Origin: Saprospiraceae bacterium
Lineage (GTDB): Bacteria; Bacteroidota; Bacteroidia; Chitinophagales; Saprospiraceae
Direction: 5' to 3'
Length of the DNA: 64,000 nucleotides
Assembly (NCBI GenBank): GCA_016718505.1
Contig: JADKDE010000001.1
Location: forward strand, 827,501 to 891,500
The notes beneath the pieces are model-generated. The model made no database searches. It was not told the DNA's origin and saw only the letters and a list, made by a program, of their open reading frames with translations. The first letter of the stretch is position 1. Every line of letters begins with the position of its first letter. The translations under genes and the position numbers were made by a program. Positions 18,669 to 26,988 of the stretch are shown in pieces.

Positions 18669-19631
18669 GTGCGAACTTTTTATACGAGCGGATGTGAAGA
18701 CATAAAATTGGAAAATGAGGTCGCTTTGAGCTACCCTTATCCTAATCAGCGTTTCTTTTTGGTCAAGGAATACAACAAGGGCTTTTTAAGGATATCAAAT
18801 CCAGCACCTATGTCAAATAACTGTTTTGGAGACCTTGGTCCCTCAAAGTTAAAGATGAGGATCGACATTTATGATCACAATAAAAAATTCATAAAAAATG
18901 TATATACCTCTACTTCCGTTTCAGGCTTGAATGTCGAGTTTGAGCTGCCCACTGATTTGCCAACCTCAGCATATTTAAGATTTAGGTTGGTCAGGAAAAC
19001 CCCCGATTTATCACCTGTGGCTTCTGTACAAATAGTACATATGGATAGATCCGACAGTGTACGTCTCATGATGCATAACAATCAGCAATCCATTATGAAT
19101 TCAACGAGTTTTGATCTGGTTGTGGATACAAGTTCTACGGTTGATCCAAATTTCAAGAATATGTCTGCCTTAGAGAAATTCAATTATCTTAAAAATTCCA
19201 ACGAAATGAAATGGAGACAAAATAGACCAAATGCAACTGCTAGACCCCTTGAGACGGTATTGTACGACTTTATGGTACATACCAGTTATTATAAAACTAT
19301 CGAGGAAAAAGACAATACTCTTTCTAAAGCTGGAGGAGCTGTTTGTGTATCGGACTATGGAACTTTAAGCATTGACCAAAAGTTCAATATCAAGGAAGGT
19401 TTGGATAAAATAGATGCAGCTGGACAAGCAGGTGAGACATCTGATTCTGATTTTCCCTATTTGATGCCTTTATTTTATATCTATCCTGATAATTATATTG
19501 GATTGAATCAATACCACGATAAAGTTTGGGAGTTTTATCATACTAGGTGGGATGGCCTTAAACAAGTATGGAATAGCTTAGAAGACAATCTGGGAATAAA
19601 TAATATTGACGAAAAAGCTTGTAGTCGATGA
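18669..19631 (+). CDS. TANFOR-like surface protein, fragment 4
   Basis: An open segment of about 320 codons starting at GTG inside the gene. Begins VRTFYTSGCEDIKL and contains a mixed alpha/beta part (LEKFNYLKNSNEMKW, FYHTRWDGLKQVWNSL). Removing one A at 19612-19616 continues the reading as DEKLVVDDVFNKIHSKPLTGF. Removing one T at 19669-19672 then enters the frame that is open to 19879. Confidence 0.55.
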   Translation: MRTFYTSGCEDIKLENEVALSYPYPNQRFFLVKEYNKGFLRISNPAPMSNNCFGDLGPSKLKMRIDIYDHNKKFIKNVYTSTSVSGLNVEFELPTDLPTSAYLRFRLVRKTPDLSPVASVQIVHMDRSDSVRLMMHNNQQSIMNSTSFDLVVDTSSTVDPNFKNMSALEKFNYLKNSNEMKWRQNRPNATARPLETVLYDFMVHTSYYKTIEEKDNTLSKAGGAVCVSDYGTLSIDQKFNIKEGLDKIDAAGQAGETSDSDFPYLMPLFYIYPDNYIGLNQYHDKVWEFYHTRWDGLKQVWNSLEDNLGINNIDEKACSR

Positions 19632-19969
19632 CGTATTCAATAAAATTCATTCAAAGCCCCTTACAGGCTTTTAAAATACCAATCTTTTTGACCCAAAATG
19701 AGATCTCGAGCGTATATCAAGTAAGCAGTATTGTAGCTCAAGTTGGGCAATTTTCTAATAATTCCTCGAATTATTCTAGTAATCCATCAAATTCGTTCCT
19801 CCACTTCCTTCTACTACACAGTTTACGGTTTGGTGATTTAACTAAGTTTTATTTCCGAAAATTTAAAAATAAAAATTGATCCCATAGCTATAGTTTTTAC
19901 GAATTCCATAGGGATGAATTAGTAAATTTAGGGGCGGCCCTCGCGTACGCAGATGGGAATTCAGACGAA

Positions 19970-20458
19970 TTGGCCGACACTTATGCGGTCTGGGAAAACG
20001 GTGGGTATGAATTTTATGATGAAGAAGATTATGGCATAGATCACCATTACGACATTCCCAATTATCTCAGACCAAGATGGCACGACCTAAATAAAGTTAG
20101 AAATGCTTTAAAAAATGGCCCCATAGGGCAGCTTTTCCTTCTTACTAATCATCAGGATGTTAAATATTTCAATGGATCTTGCCCTCCTGGAGCTCCTTGT
20201 ATAAGTCCTTCGCCTCCAGGTACATGGCCACAAATTTATCAGGGAGTTACATCCCTTAATACCCATGACTTGTGCCAGAGCTACAATTACAAATGTGATT
20301 ATCAGTTCTATAAAACAGCCAAAACACCAAGAGTTGGTGTACAAGCGATGAAATATAATAATCTTTCCTTTGCTGGAAATAATTTTTTAAATATCAATTT
20401 CCCTTTGCCTAACGATTCACTTAAGGGATTGCTTAAAACCTTTACAGTATTCAAATAA
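19970..20458 (+). CDS. TANFOR-like surface protein, C-terminal fragment
   Basis: The last open segment (about 162 codons from an internal TTG; coding in this frame starts near 19884). It includes AYADGNSDELADTYAVWENGG, RPRWHDLNKVRNALKNG and a Cys/Pro-rich part (SCPPGAPCISPSPPG). It ends LLKTFTVFK without a T9SS sorting tail. The FN3 gene starts 12 nt after its stop. Confidence 0.55.
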   Translation: MADTYAVWENGGYEFYDEEDYGIDHHYDIPNYLRPRWHDLNKVRNALKNGPIGQLFLLTNHQDVKYFNGSCPPGAPCISPSPPGTWPQIYQGVTSLNTHDLCQSYNYKCDYQFYKTAKTPRVGVQAMKYNNLSFAGNNFLNINFPLPNDSLKGLLKTFTVFK

Positions 20459-20470
20459 AAATCTTTCAGT

Positions 20471-22561
20471 ATGAAATATAAAAATATATTTTTGACATTG
20501 GTATTAAGTTTCATTGGAACTTTTTATGGCCATTCCCAAAATGGGTTGGATACACTACCTGATCCAGCAGAGGATATTGCATTTGCGGCAAAACAAATCG
20601 AAAAATTCGTTCACCTGCGTTGGGCATGCGGCAATCCCATCGCTTATGGCGTGGTTCGATCCAAAGGGATGAATATTTATCGCAACGAGATAAGTACTTA
20701 TATCAAAGATGGCAAGGAAGTTGTCAAGATTGGCAAAAGGGTCAAGATCAACAAGAAGCCCATTACTCCGCAATCATTGGCAATCTGGAAAGCCAATTTT
20801 GAACTTCAAGATACCAATGCTGCAGCTGCCGTTCAATGCATCCACGGTGCAGGCCTTCACCAGATCAAAAAAGGCCAAGAATTGGACAATTTCTTCGAGC
20901 GACATGCGGACCAGAACAATAAATTGCTCATACTACAGCTCTTAGCAGATCGATACCCGAAGATCGCAGAATTCGCAGGACTTGGGTATATTGATAGTAC
21001 AGCAGCTCCCGATAAGCTATATCGATATACCTTAGAGGTGGTAACACCTCCTAAGCAAAAAACTTCTTGGTCGGCATCGAAAATAGTCCAAACGGTTAGC
21101 AATTACACCAAACCGAAAATGATTTCGCTCCAGGCCAACCAATTAGAGCGTGCTGTACAGTTGTATTGGGATAGAGAGTCCTGCTCTAAGATGTTCAATG
21201 CTTTTTTTATAGAAAGATCTTCCGACGGCAAGCAATGGACGAAACTAAATTACAAACCGCATTATTCTCCTATCTATTCAGACACAGCAAAGTTTGACAA
21301 TCAATTCATGCACTATACGGATTCAGTTCCAGTCAATTATAGACCCTTTCATTATCGAATCATTGGTGTGAATGCATATGGCGAAAGAAGCAATCCCAGC
21401 ACGCCCATCGTGGCGAACGGTGTGGACAGGACTCCACCCAAAAAGCCCCGTATAACCCAAGTTGTCTTGACGGAGACCGCAGGAGATATAAACTGGGAAT
21501 TCAAGGGAGACATGAGGGAGATAAGTGGATTTTACTGTGAGAGGAGCTATTCCATGGATGGTCCTTGGATGCAACTGCACGAGACAGTCCTACCTCCGAT
21601 TGTTAGACAATTCCGTGATACCTTGCCCATCCCACATTTTGCCAATTACTATCGAGTTAATGCCATCGACACCGCAGGAAATATGGCATTTTCCGAACCA
21701 TTTGTCAAGTCCATGAACGACAGCATCCCTCCCAACAAACCAGAAGACTTATCCGCCAGCGTTTCTGAAACTGGCTACTTGTCCTTGGTTTGGAAACAAG
21801 ACAATTCCCTCGATTTCAATGGGTATATCGTCTATTTTTCACACATTCGGAATGGTAAATATGTCCCTATCAGCGGTCGTTTATTCAATCAAGCGAAGTA
21901 TTTCCAACAGTTGGATGCAACTACCTTGCACGAACAAGAATTCATCTATATCGTAGCTGTTGACCGCTCCATGAACCCGTCTCTACACAGCGACACCATC
22001 ACGATTCAAAAACCCGATTATATCCCTCCAGCCTTGCCAGTATTTACCGATTTCAAGGTGAATGACGATTATATCACGCTCCATTGGGCCCATAGTTCCT
22101 CTAGGGATTTGAAGTTTACGCACCTCCTACGATCCGATGACCAGGGTAAATCCTACAAGAAATTGGCCAGTTTGGACGCTAAGACCCTTACCTATAAAGA
22201 TCGCGACTTGGCTGCAGATCAGATTTATCACTACGTTATGATTGCTGAAGATGATGCCAAAAACGTTTCGGATACCTCCGCAGCTTACTATTTGCGTTCC
22301 TATAGGGCATCGATTCAGCCTCCCACGGGCTTGAACTACAAAGATGGCCAACTGACTTGGACCAATCCGTCGAGTTCCGATACACAATTTCTATTATACA
22401 ACGGCGATTCTCAGACCTCACTGAAAAAATTAGCCACCGTGGATCAGCCATTTTACAAAATAGACAAAAACATGACCGGCAAATTCTACGCCATCAAATG
22501 CATCAAAAACGGACAGACTTCACCGCTTTCGAATCCTTATTTTATCAACAAAGCAAAATGA
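20471..22561 (+). CDS. Exported fibronectin type III domain protein of the TANFOR locus
   Basis: A 696-residue protein. It has a signal peptide (about 1-22, ending GHSQ), an N-terminal part with VHLRWACGNPIAYGVV, then several FN3-like domains. Their strands are QLERAVQLYWDRES, FIERSSDGKQWTKL, YRIIGVNAYGERSN, DINWEFKGDMREISGFYCERS and YLSLVWKQDNSLDFNGYIVYF. No C-terminal sorting tail is seen. It follows the giant TANFOR-like gene by 12 nt, so it is probably the last gene of a surface-protein operon with the barrel and the giant protein. A role in a cell-surface complex is inferred from context only. Confidence 0.75.
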   Translation: MKYKNIFLTLVLSFIGTFYGHSQNGLDTLPDPAEDIAFAAKQIEKFVHLRWACGNPIAYGVVRSKGMNIYRNEISTYIKDGKEVVKIGKRVKINKKPITPQSLAIWKANFELQDTNAAAAVQCIHGAGLHQIKKGQELDNFFERHADQNNKLLILQLLADRYPKIAEFAGLGYIDSTAAPDKLYRYTLEVVTPPKQKTSWSASKIVQTVSNYTKPKMISLQANQLERAVQLYWDRESCSKMFNAFFIERSSDGKQWTKLNYKPHYSPIYSDTAKFDNQFMHYTDSVPVNYRPFHYRIIGVNAYGERSNPSTPIVANGVDRTPPKKPRITQVVLTETAGDINWEFKGDMREISGFYCERSYSMDGPWMQLHETVLPPIVRQFRDTLPIPHFANYYRVNAIDTAGNMAFSEPFVKSMNDSIPPNKPEDLSASVSETGYLSLVWKQDNSLDFNGYIVYFSHIRNGKYVPISGRLFNQAKYFQQLDATTLHEQEFIYIVAVDRSMNPSLHSDTITIQKPDYIPPALPVFTDFKVNDDYITLHWAHSSSRDLKFTHLLRSDDQGKSYKKLASLDAKTLTYKDRDLAADQIYHYVMIAEDDAKNVSDTSAAYYLRSYRASIQPPTGLNYKDGQLTWTNPSSSDTQFLLYNGDSQTSLKKLATVDQPFYKIDKNMTGKFYAIKCIKNGQTSPLSNPYFINKAK

Positions 22562-22591
22562 CTTTCTCAAATACTGTTACATTTAATTTTT

Positions 22592-22717
22592 TGGGCGTCA
22601 CCTGCACTATGTGCAGGTCGCGGCCTTCACGGGTTCGCTGCGCTCCGTCTCTTCTCGCCCATAGGTCGATGGAGACCCTCCTGACGGAGGCCGTTTCGGT
22701 CGCTGACGCACAGCGGA
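22592..22717 (+). repeat. Hairpin-forming intergenic repeat, copy A
   Basis: GC-rich element in an AT-rich gap. Conserved blocks are TGGGCGTCACC, GGTCGCGG, CTTCACG, GTCTCTTCTCG and CGCTGACGC. Inside lies a perfect 7-bp hairpin at 22601-22617 (CCTGCAC/GTGCAGG) and a second hairpin (CCTCC/GGAGG). The same blocks occur at 55375 and, inverted, at 57776. This element fills most of the 22562-22783 gap. Confidence 0.75.
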
Positions 22718-22783
22718 TGATGCTTTTTTATAGAGTTAGGGCATTGCTTTTTGATTTACCGCTAACAAAATTAGGTCAACATC

Positions 22784-23266
22784 ATGTATAAAATGCCATT
22801 CGTGTCCTTACCCCCACTGGTCGATAGAGGATTTACTGTTATAGGAGAATCCCCTATACAAGGAAAAGGAGTCTTTGCTCTGAAGTTCATCCCACAGGGT
22901 ACGCGTTTATTCGAATACACGGGGTTTAAAATGAAATACGATGATTTGTTCGAAGACTATATCCAAGGAAAGTCCAGTATGCGATATGTTATTAATCTTG
23001 ATGATGAGTATATTATAGATGGCGAACGAGGAGGCAATGACTCTAGGTATATTAACCATAGTTGTGATCCTAATTGTGAGGTATATTTTTTAAATGACAC
23101 CATCTTTATTTATGCCAATCTAGACATAGAAACAGGCACAGAATTGAGTTTTGATTACCAACTTGGTTTGCTTTTTGAAGAAAATGAAATCATCGAAAAG
23201 ATCAAAAAATGGAATCCTTGCAATTGCGGAAGCCCTAAGTGTAGAGGTACTATGATGTTGCTATAA
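22784..23266 (+). CDS. SET-domain protein-lysine methyltransferase with post-SET cysteines
   Basis: A 160-residue protein, almost entirely a SET domain. IQGKGVFAL (25-33) opens the SAM-binding part. SRYINHSCDPNC (87-98) is the NHS pseudoknot motif, and ELSFDYQ (120-126) holds the catalytic Tyr. CNCGSPKC (146-153) is a post-SET zinc-binding motif. All core motifs are intact, so it should be active, transferring methyl groups from SAM to lysine. The target in bacteria is unknown. SET domains are scattered in bacteria, so transfer is plausible. Starts at ATG 22784 or 22793 are both possible. A T9SS-tail gene follows 27 nt later. Confidence 0.88.
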   Translation: MYKMPFVSLPPLVDRGFTVIGESPIQGKGVFALKFIPQGTRLFEYTGFKMKYDDLFEDYIQGKSSMRYVINLDDEYIIDGERGGNDSRYINHSCDPNCEVYFLNDTIFIYANLDIETGTELSFDYQLGLLFEENEIIEKIKKWNPCNCGSPKCRGTMMLL

Positions 23267-23293
23267 TATTTTTTTAATAATAAAAACTTAAAT

Positions 23294-23800
23294 ATGAAAC
23301 CATTACTTGTATTACTCTTATTCATTAGGATTGATTTACTTTATTCGCAATCCCTACAAAGTACGCTCATCTCGCCTTTGGGAGTGGAGTCAGTGAATGG
23401 AAGCTATTCTCTGTCTGCTTCTCTGGGTGATTTGGTGGTTACGACCTCGACCAACGGGAGCTACGCATTGCACCAAGGATTCAGGCAAGCTGCCATTGGA
23501 ACAGTGAGCACACGCCAACCTTATAAGGAAAATTTTGAGATCAATCTTTACCCAAATCCCTCCGTTGAATACGCCACTTTGGAATGGAAAAAATTTGACA
23601 AAGATGCTTTTATCAAAATATTAGACATGAGAGGACAGGTATTGAATTTCAACAATTCAGTCGTCCAATCCTTCTCTGATAAACAAGAAGCTTCTTTGGA
23701 TTTGAGAGCGTTTCCCAGTGGTGCCTATATTATTTTATTGCACTTGCCAAACAATCCAGATTTTCCAATCGTCCAAAGACTTCTAACCATCCAAAAATAA
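23294..23800 (+). CDS. Short T9SS type A sorting-domain protein, second copy
   Basis: A 168-residue secreted protein. It has a signal peptide ending LLYSQ, then a short domain with SLSASLGDLVVTTSTNGSY and LHQGFRQ. The C-terminal T9SS tail reads INLYPNPSVEYATLEW, ILDMRGQ and FPSGAYIILLHL. It has the same size and layout as the protein at 5297, including the STNGSY/GFxQ pattern before the tail, and it too precedes a large fibre-like gene (27-nt gap). The two probably form a recurring module. The role is unknown. Confidence 0.8.
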   Translation: MKPLLVLLLFIRIDLLYSQSLQSTLISPLGVESVNGSYSLSASLGDLVVTTSTNGSYALHQGFRQAAIGTVSTRQPYKENFEINLYPNPSVEYATLEWKKFDKDAFIKILDMRGQVLNFNNSVVQSFSDKQEASLDLRAFPSGAYIILLHLPNNPDFPIVQRLLTIQK

Positions 23801-23827
23801 TTTTTATTAATTCAAAATCTGTAAAGA

Positions 23828-25921
23828 ATGAAAAAATTAATCTTTCTTGTGTCGTTTGCATTTTTGATGCAAATAGGCCAAGCTCAAACCACCAAAGGAT
23901 TCAACTATCAAGCCGTAGCTCGAAACAATGGGGTCTTAATATCAAACCAAACCCTTTCTGCAAAATTTTCTATCATAGACAACGGGTTTACGCTTTATTC
24001 AGAGCAACAAAATGTAACCACCAACGCTTATGGGGTCTTGAATGCTGTCATCGGAAGCGGCTCCGCCATTCTAGGCAATTTCTCCAATATCGGCTGGGCT
24101 AATGGAAATAAATCCATCAAAGTTGAAATCAACTTCGGCAGTGGATTCATAGACATGGGTACTAACCTGCTGCAAGCTGTACCTTATGCCCTCTCCGCTG
24201 CAAAAATAAGCACGCCCCTTCGCCTTGATGAATTACAAGACATAAGCCCAGTACCACCCGCCAATGGACAAGTCCTTAAATACAATGGCTCACAATGGAT
24301 CCCCGCAGCTGACCTACAAGGTAATAGTGGTAGTACTGTTACATTGACCTACTCATCTGGTGTCGGTATCAATGTTAATAACATAACCCAAACCATATCC
24401 AACACTGGCGATACCAACCCCTCCGATGATTTGGTGTTGAGTTCTCCATTTGGAGGAGATGTCAATGGTCCTTACAACAATCTCCAAATAATCCCCAACG
24501 CCGTAGGTACTACAGAAATAGCCAATAGTGCTGTTACTCTAACAAAAATAGCACCATCTGGCGCTTCTAATGGTCAAGTACTCAAGTTCAATGGAGGCCA
24601 ATGGATGCCCGATACGGACAATGGCAGTTCATATTCCGCAGGAGCAGGTTTATTGCTTTCGGGCAATGTTTTTTCTAACACTGGCGATACCAACCCCTCC
24701 GATGACTTGGTGTTGAGTTCTTTATTCGCAGGAGATGTCAATGGTCCTTACAACAATCTCCAAATAGTCCCCAACGCCGTTGGTACTATAGAAATAGCCA
24801 ATAGTTCTGTTACGTTATCTAAAATAGCTACCACAGGAGCTGCCAATGGACAGGTATTAACTTACAATGGAGGGGTATTGGCTTGGAATACACCTGGTGG
24901 AGGTGGGCTGACACTTCCCTACAATGGGTCACAATCGACTGGGAGTCCTTCCTTCAAGGTTACTAATTCATCAACCAACGCTTCTGCACATTCTATAGAA
25001 GGTTTTGCTGATGGAGGAATTGGTGTAAGGGGTACAGGAAAATATGCAGGTACTTATGGTTTTTCGTCGAGTGGATCAGGCATTATCGGGTGGAGCGATT
25101 CAGGGTACGGGGTTTTAGCAAACAGTGATTCTAATATTGGAGTTTATGGCAAAAGTGGCACAAACACGGGTGTTAGAGGCGAAAGTGTTTCGAGTTTTGG
25201 AGTTTATGGTAAGTCCACTTCAAACCATGGGGTGTATGGATATTCTGACGATAGTGATGGAATTTCTGGAGCTTCTGGAGCTCCTTCAAGAGCTGGAGTA
25301 TATGGAAGAAATGATAATGGCGGATTTGGTGTGCACGGTAGCTCCACCAGTGGAAGGGGAGTTCAGGGTATGTCTTCTACTTCGTATGGCGTTGAAGGTA
25401 GATCAACTTCAAGCTATGGAGTTTATGGAACTTCTACAAATAATGATGGCATTTTTGGAACTTCCTCGAGTACTTCATCTTATGGTATTCATGGATTTTC
25501 AGCATCCAATACGGCGATCTATGGTGAATCAACAGTTTCGTCAAAAGTAGGAGTGTATGGTGAGAATAACGCAGCAAGTGGCAGAGGAATCCTTGGACGA
25601 GCTGATGGCACTTCAGGTATTGGGGTATATGGTGCTTCTGACTCTCATTATGCGGTCTATGGAAGGACTGGTTCAGGGAGAGGTGTTGTAGCAGAGGTAG
25701 TGAGTCCGACAGCAACGTCTTGGAGCTTTTATGGTACGGGATCTACTGCGTACAAATCAGTGGGAGGAAGTACATGGTCAGTCCCTTCGGATAAATCTTT
25801 GAAATCAGATGTCAGACCTTTTACAGATGGTCTCAATGTATTGATGCAAATTCAACCAAAGAGATACTATTACAATGGAAAAGCAAAACCAATCCCAATA
25901 TTGAAGAGTTTGGGATCATAG
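23828..25921 (+). CDS. Fibre-like protein with GVYG repeats and start of an S74 domain
   Basis: A 697-residue open segment. It has a signal peptide ending IGQAQ and an N-terminal domain with FNYQAVARNNG and AVPYALSAAK, as in its paralogue at 2559. Two cassettes follow with NTGDTNPSDDLVL, NGPYNNLQI and NGQVLKYNG, shared with that paralogue. About 25 GVYG/GVxG repeats (380-640) resemble trimeric fibre head repeats. The S74 start is SDKSLKSDVRPF, with the catalytic-type Ser. S74 domains fold as trimers, cut themselves off and leave a mature fibre. That, plus the T9SS neighbour, suggests an exported trimeric fibre. Confidence 0.75.
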   Translation: MKKLIFLVSFAFLMQIGQAQTTKGFNYQAVARNNGVLISNQTLSAKFSIIDNGFTLYSEQQNVTTNAYGVLNAVIGSGSAILGNFSNIGWANGNKSIKVEINFGSGFIDMGTNLLQAVPYALSAAKISTPLRLDELQDISPVPPANGQVLKYNGSQWIPAADLQGNSGSTVTLTYSSGVGINVNNITQTISNTGDTNPSDDLVLSSPFGGDVNGPYNNLQIIPNAVGTTEIANSAVTLTKIAPSGASNGQVLKFNGGQWMPDTDNGSSYSAGAGLLLSGNVFSNTGDTNPSDDLVLSSLFAGDVNGPYNNLQIVPNAVGTIEIANSSVTLSKIATTGAANGQVLTYNGGVLAWNTPGGGGLTLPYNGSQSTGSPSFKVTNSSTNASAHSIEGFADGGIGVRGTGKYAGTYGFSSSGSGIIGWSDSGYGVLANSDSNIGVYGKSGTNTGVRGESVSSFGVYGKSTSNHGVYGYSDDSDGISGASGAPSRAGVYGRNDNGGFGVHGSSTSGRGVQGMSSTSYGVEGRSTSSYGVYGTSTNNDGIFGTSSSTSSYGIHGFSASNTAIYGESTVSSKVGVYGENNAASGRGILGRADGTSGIGVYGASDSHYAVYGRTGSGRGVVAEVVSPTATSWSFYGTGSTAYKSVGGSTWSVPSDKSLKSDVRPFTDGLNVLMQIQPKRYYYNGKAKPIPILKSLGS

Positions 25922-25929
25922 CCCAAGAT

Positions 25930-26211
25930 ATGGAGACGATCGCCCCCTATACCATAAATAAAACCATCGTGGACATGAATCCTATTGGCTCTGATGAAAA
26001 AGCCGATTTGCAAGAAATTTTGGTTTATAATGGAGGTGCATTGCAATATGTAACCATCAATGCCATTAAAGAACAGCAAGAAAAAATCAACAACTTGGAA
26101 TCAAAAAACAATTCCCTAGAACAACAACTGGGTCTTTTGAGAAATGAACTAGAAAGCCTTAAAAAACTCTACCTTTCTAGTACAAGTCAAGCTCAAAACT
26201 CTAGTAAATAA
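25930..26211 (+). CDS. C-terminal fragment of the S74 fibre-like protein
   Basis: A 93-residue segment in the frame following the break. METIAPYTINKT is the middle of an S74 domain, not a real start. GGALQYVTINAIKEQQEKI and the coiled coil NLESKNNSLEQQLGLLRNEL are the typical trimerising end. Confidence 0.6.
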   Translation: METIAPYTINKTIVDMNPIGSDEKADLQEILVYNGGALQYVTINAIKEQQEKINNLESKNNSLEQQLGLLRNELESLKKLYLSSTSQAQNSSK

Positions 26212-26357
26212 TCACTCAATTGTATTAAAAAAATATAAAATTTCTTCATTTAACCACCTTTTAATTTTACTAAACAAAACACGGTCATTCAATAAAATAT
26301 GTATATTATTCATTGGTATCAAGAATTTCTTCTACATGAGATGAAAAAAAGAATCAT

Positions 26358-26534
26358 CTAATTTTTAGTTTTTTTGGCAAAAATTGAAATAAATTCTTCT
26401 AAGGATTCCGGACTAAAAATTAATTTACATTTTTTTGAAAAAATAATTTCATCTAGTTTTGTGAAATTCTTTGAAATTAAAAAGCTAATCCAAAGGTTAG
26501 TATCAATGGCAATTCGACTAACCTTACTTTTCAT
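26358..26534 (-). pseudogene. Truncated PIN-domain toxin
   Basis: A 58-codon frame starting at ATG 26534, which overlaps the antitoxin stop by 11 nt. It reads IAIDTNLWISFLI, then KLDEIIFSKKCKLIFSPESLEEFISIFAKK, the N-terminal third of a PIN-type RNase toxin (first catalytic Asp in IDTN). It stops at TAG after about 58 residues, whereas such toxins have about 130-140. Another frame downstream still reads SSHVEEILDTNE, like the next PIN helix, so the toxin is a decayed remnant. Confidence 0.65.
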
Positions 26535-26736
26535 ATCGCTTTTGTCTAACCAGTTCTACTTCTTTGGTTATTTCCTCAATGGTTGGTGCTGTTTTTGCTT
26601 TTAAGCGAAGCTTTTTCAAAACACTTGCAAATCCAGTTTTTGAATTGTCTTGAATTGCAATAAGATTCATGTCTGCCAAGTCTTTAAGAAGCCTTAACGC
26701 TTTGGGGTTTAATATGTCAACTCTAATATTATCCAA
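26524..26736 (-). CDS. Antitoxin-like protein of a PIN toxin-antitoxin pair
   Basis: A 70-residue protein beginning MDNIRVDILNPKALRLLKDLADMNLI and ending with a Lys/Glu-rich helix (PTIEEITKEVELVRQKRYEK). This layout matches small Bacteroidota antitoxins encoded just before PIN-domain toxins. Its stop overlaps the start of the truncated PIN gene. With the toxin broken, it is probably an orphan antitoxin left after decay. The gap to 26989 (252 nt) holds no recognisable gene. Confidence 0.65.
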   Translation of the reverse strand: MDNIRVDILNPKALRLLKDLADMNLIAIQDNSKTGFASVLKKLRLKAKTAPTIEEITKEVELVRQKRYEK

Positions 26737-26988
26737 GTGACAAATTTAAATAAAAATAAGCAATTTTATTTTCGTTTTCAAGATTCAACAAATTCAGATG
26801 CCTAATATACGCAAATTTTCCTTTAAAATAACTGGAATGTAGTTATTTCAGTTTGTAGAATAAGAATTGATGATAATGGCTTTACATTAAACTCCAGAAT
26901 GGTATTCCCAAAAAAAAGGCCTGATTTTTACAGTACCAAAAAAGGACTGTATCCACCAAGCCAGTATATATTTTAACTAGTTATTAAT

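Larger units (their letters stand above)
14031..20458 (+). pseudogene. Giant TANFOR-like surface protein, frame broken at about nine sites
   Basis: Read with frame corrections, this is one gene of about 2140 codons. The first 959 codons are intact (14031-16904). Breaks follow. An in-frame TGA is at 16905-16907. Extra T are likely in the T runs at 17115-17118, 18118-18121, 19669-19672 and 19847-19850, and an extra A in 19612-19616. A T is likely missing at 18636-18638, an A at 18652-18653 and a C at 19881-19883. Each correction restores sensible protein, for example TKF-ISENLKIKIDP-HSYSFYEFHRDEL across 19840-19920. Almost all breaks are one-base changes in short homopolymers, so assembly error is as likely as real decay. 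The protein has a signal peptide and no visible membrane anchor. Confidence 0.7.
23828..26211 (+). pseudogene. Fibre-like protein with S74 chaperone domain, frameshifted
   Basis: One gene of about 795 codons split by a one-base deletion. Adding an A to the run at 25885-25888 restores KAKTNPNIEEFGIIAQDMETIAP, which matches the intramolecular-chaperone (peptidase S74) fold. Without it the frame stops at 25919-25921. The C-terminal piece (25930-26211) ends in a coiled coil. It is probably a sequencing indel or a recent mutation, since no other damage is seen. Confidence 0.75.

Noticed and set aside
19628..19879. An 83-codon frame considered a spurious shadow
   Set aside because: First dismissed as noise, but with one T removed at each end it joins the giant surface protein frame, so it is treated as part of that gene, not as an independent gene.
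22357..22791. A 144-codon plus-strand frame across the FN3 gene end and repeat A
   Set aside because: It overlaps the FN3 gene in another frame and continues through the GC-rich hairpin repeat; no start site, domain or promoter supports it.
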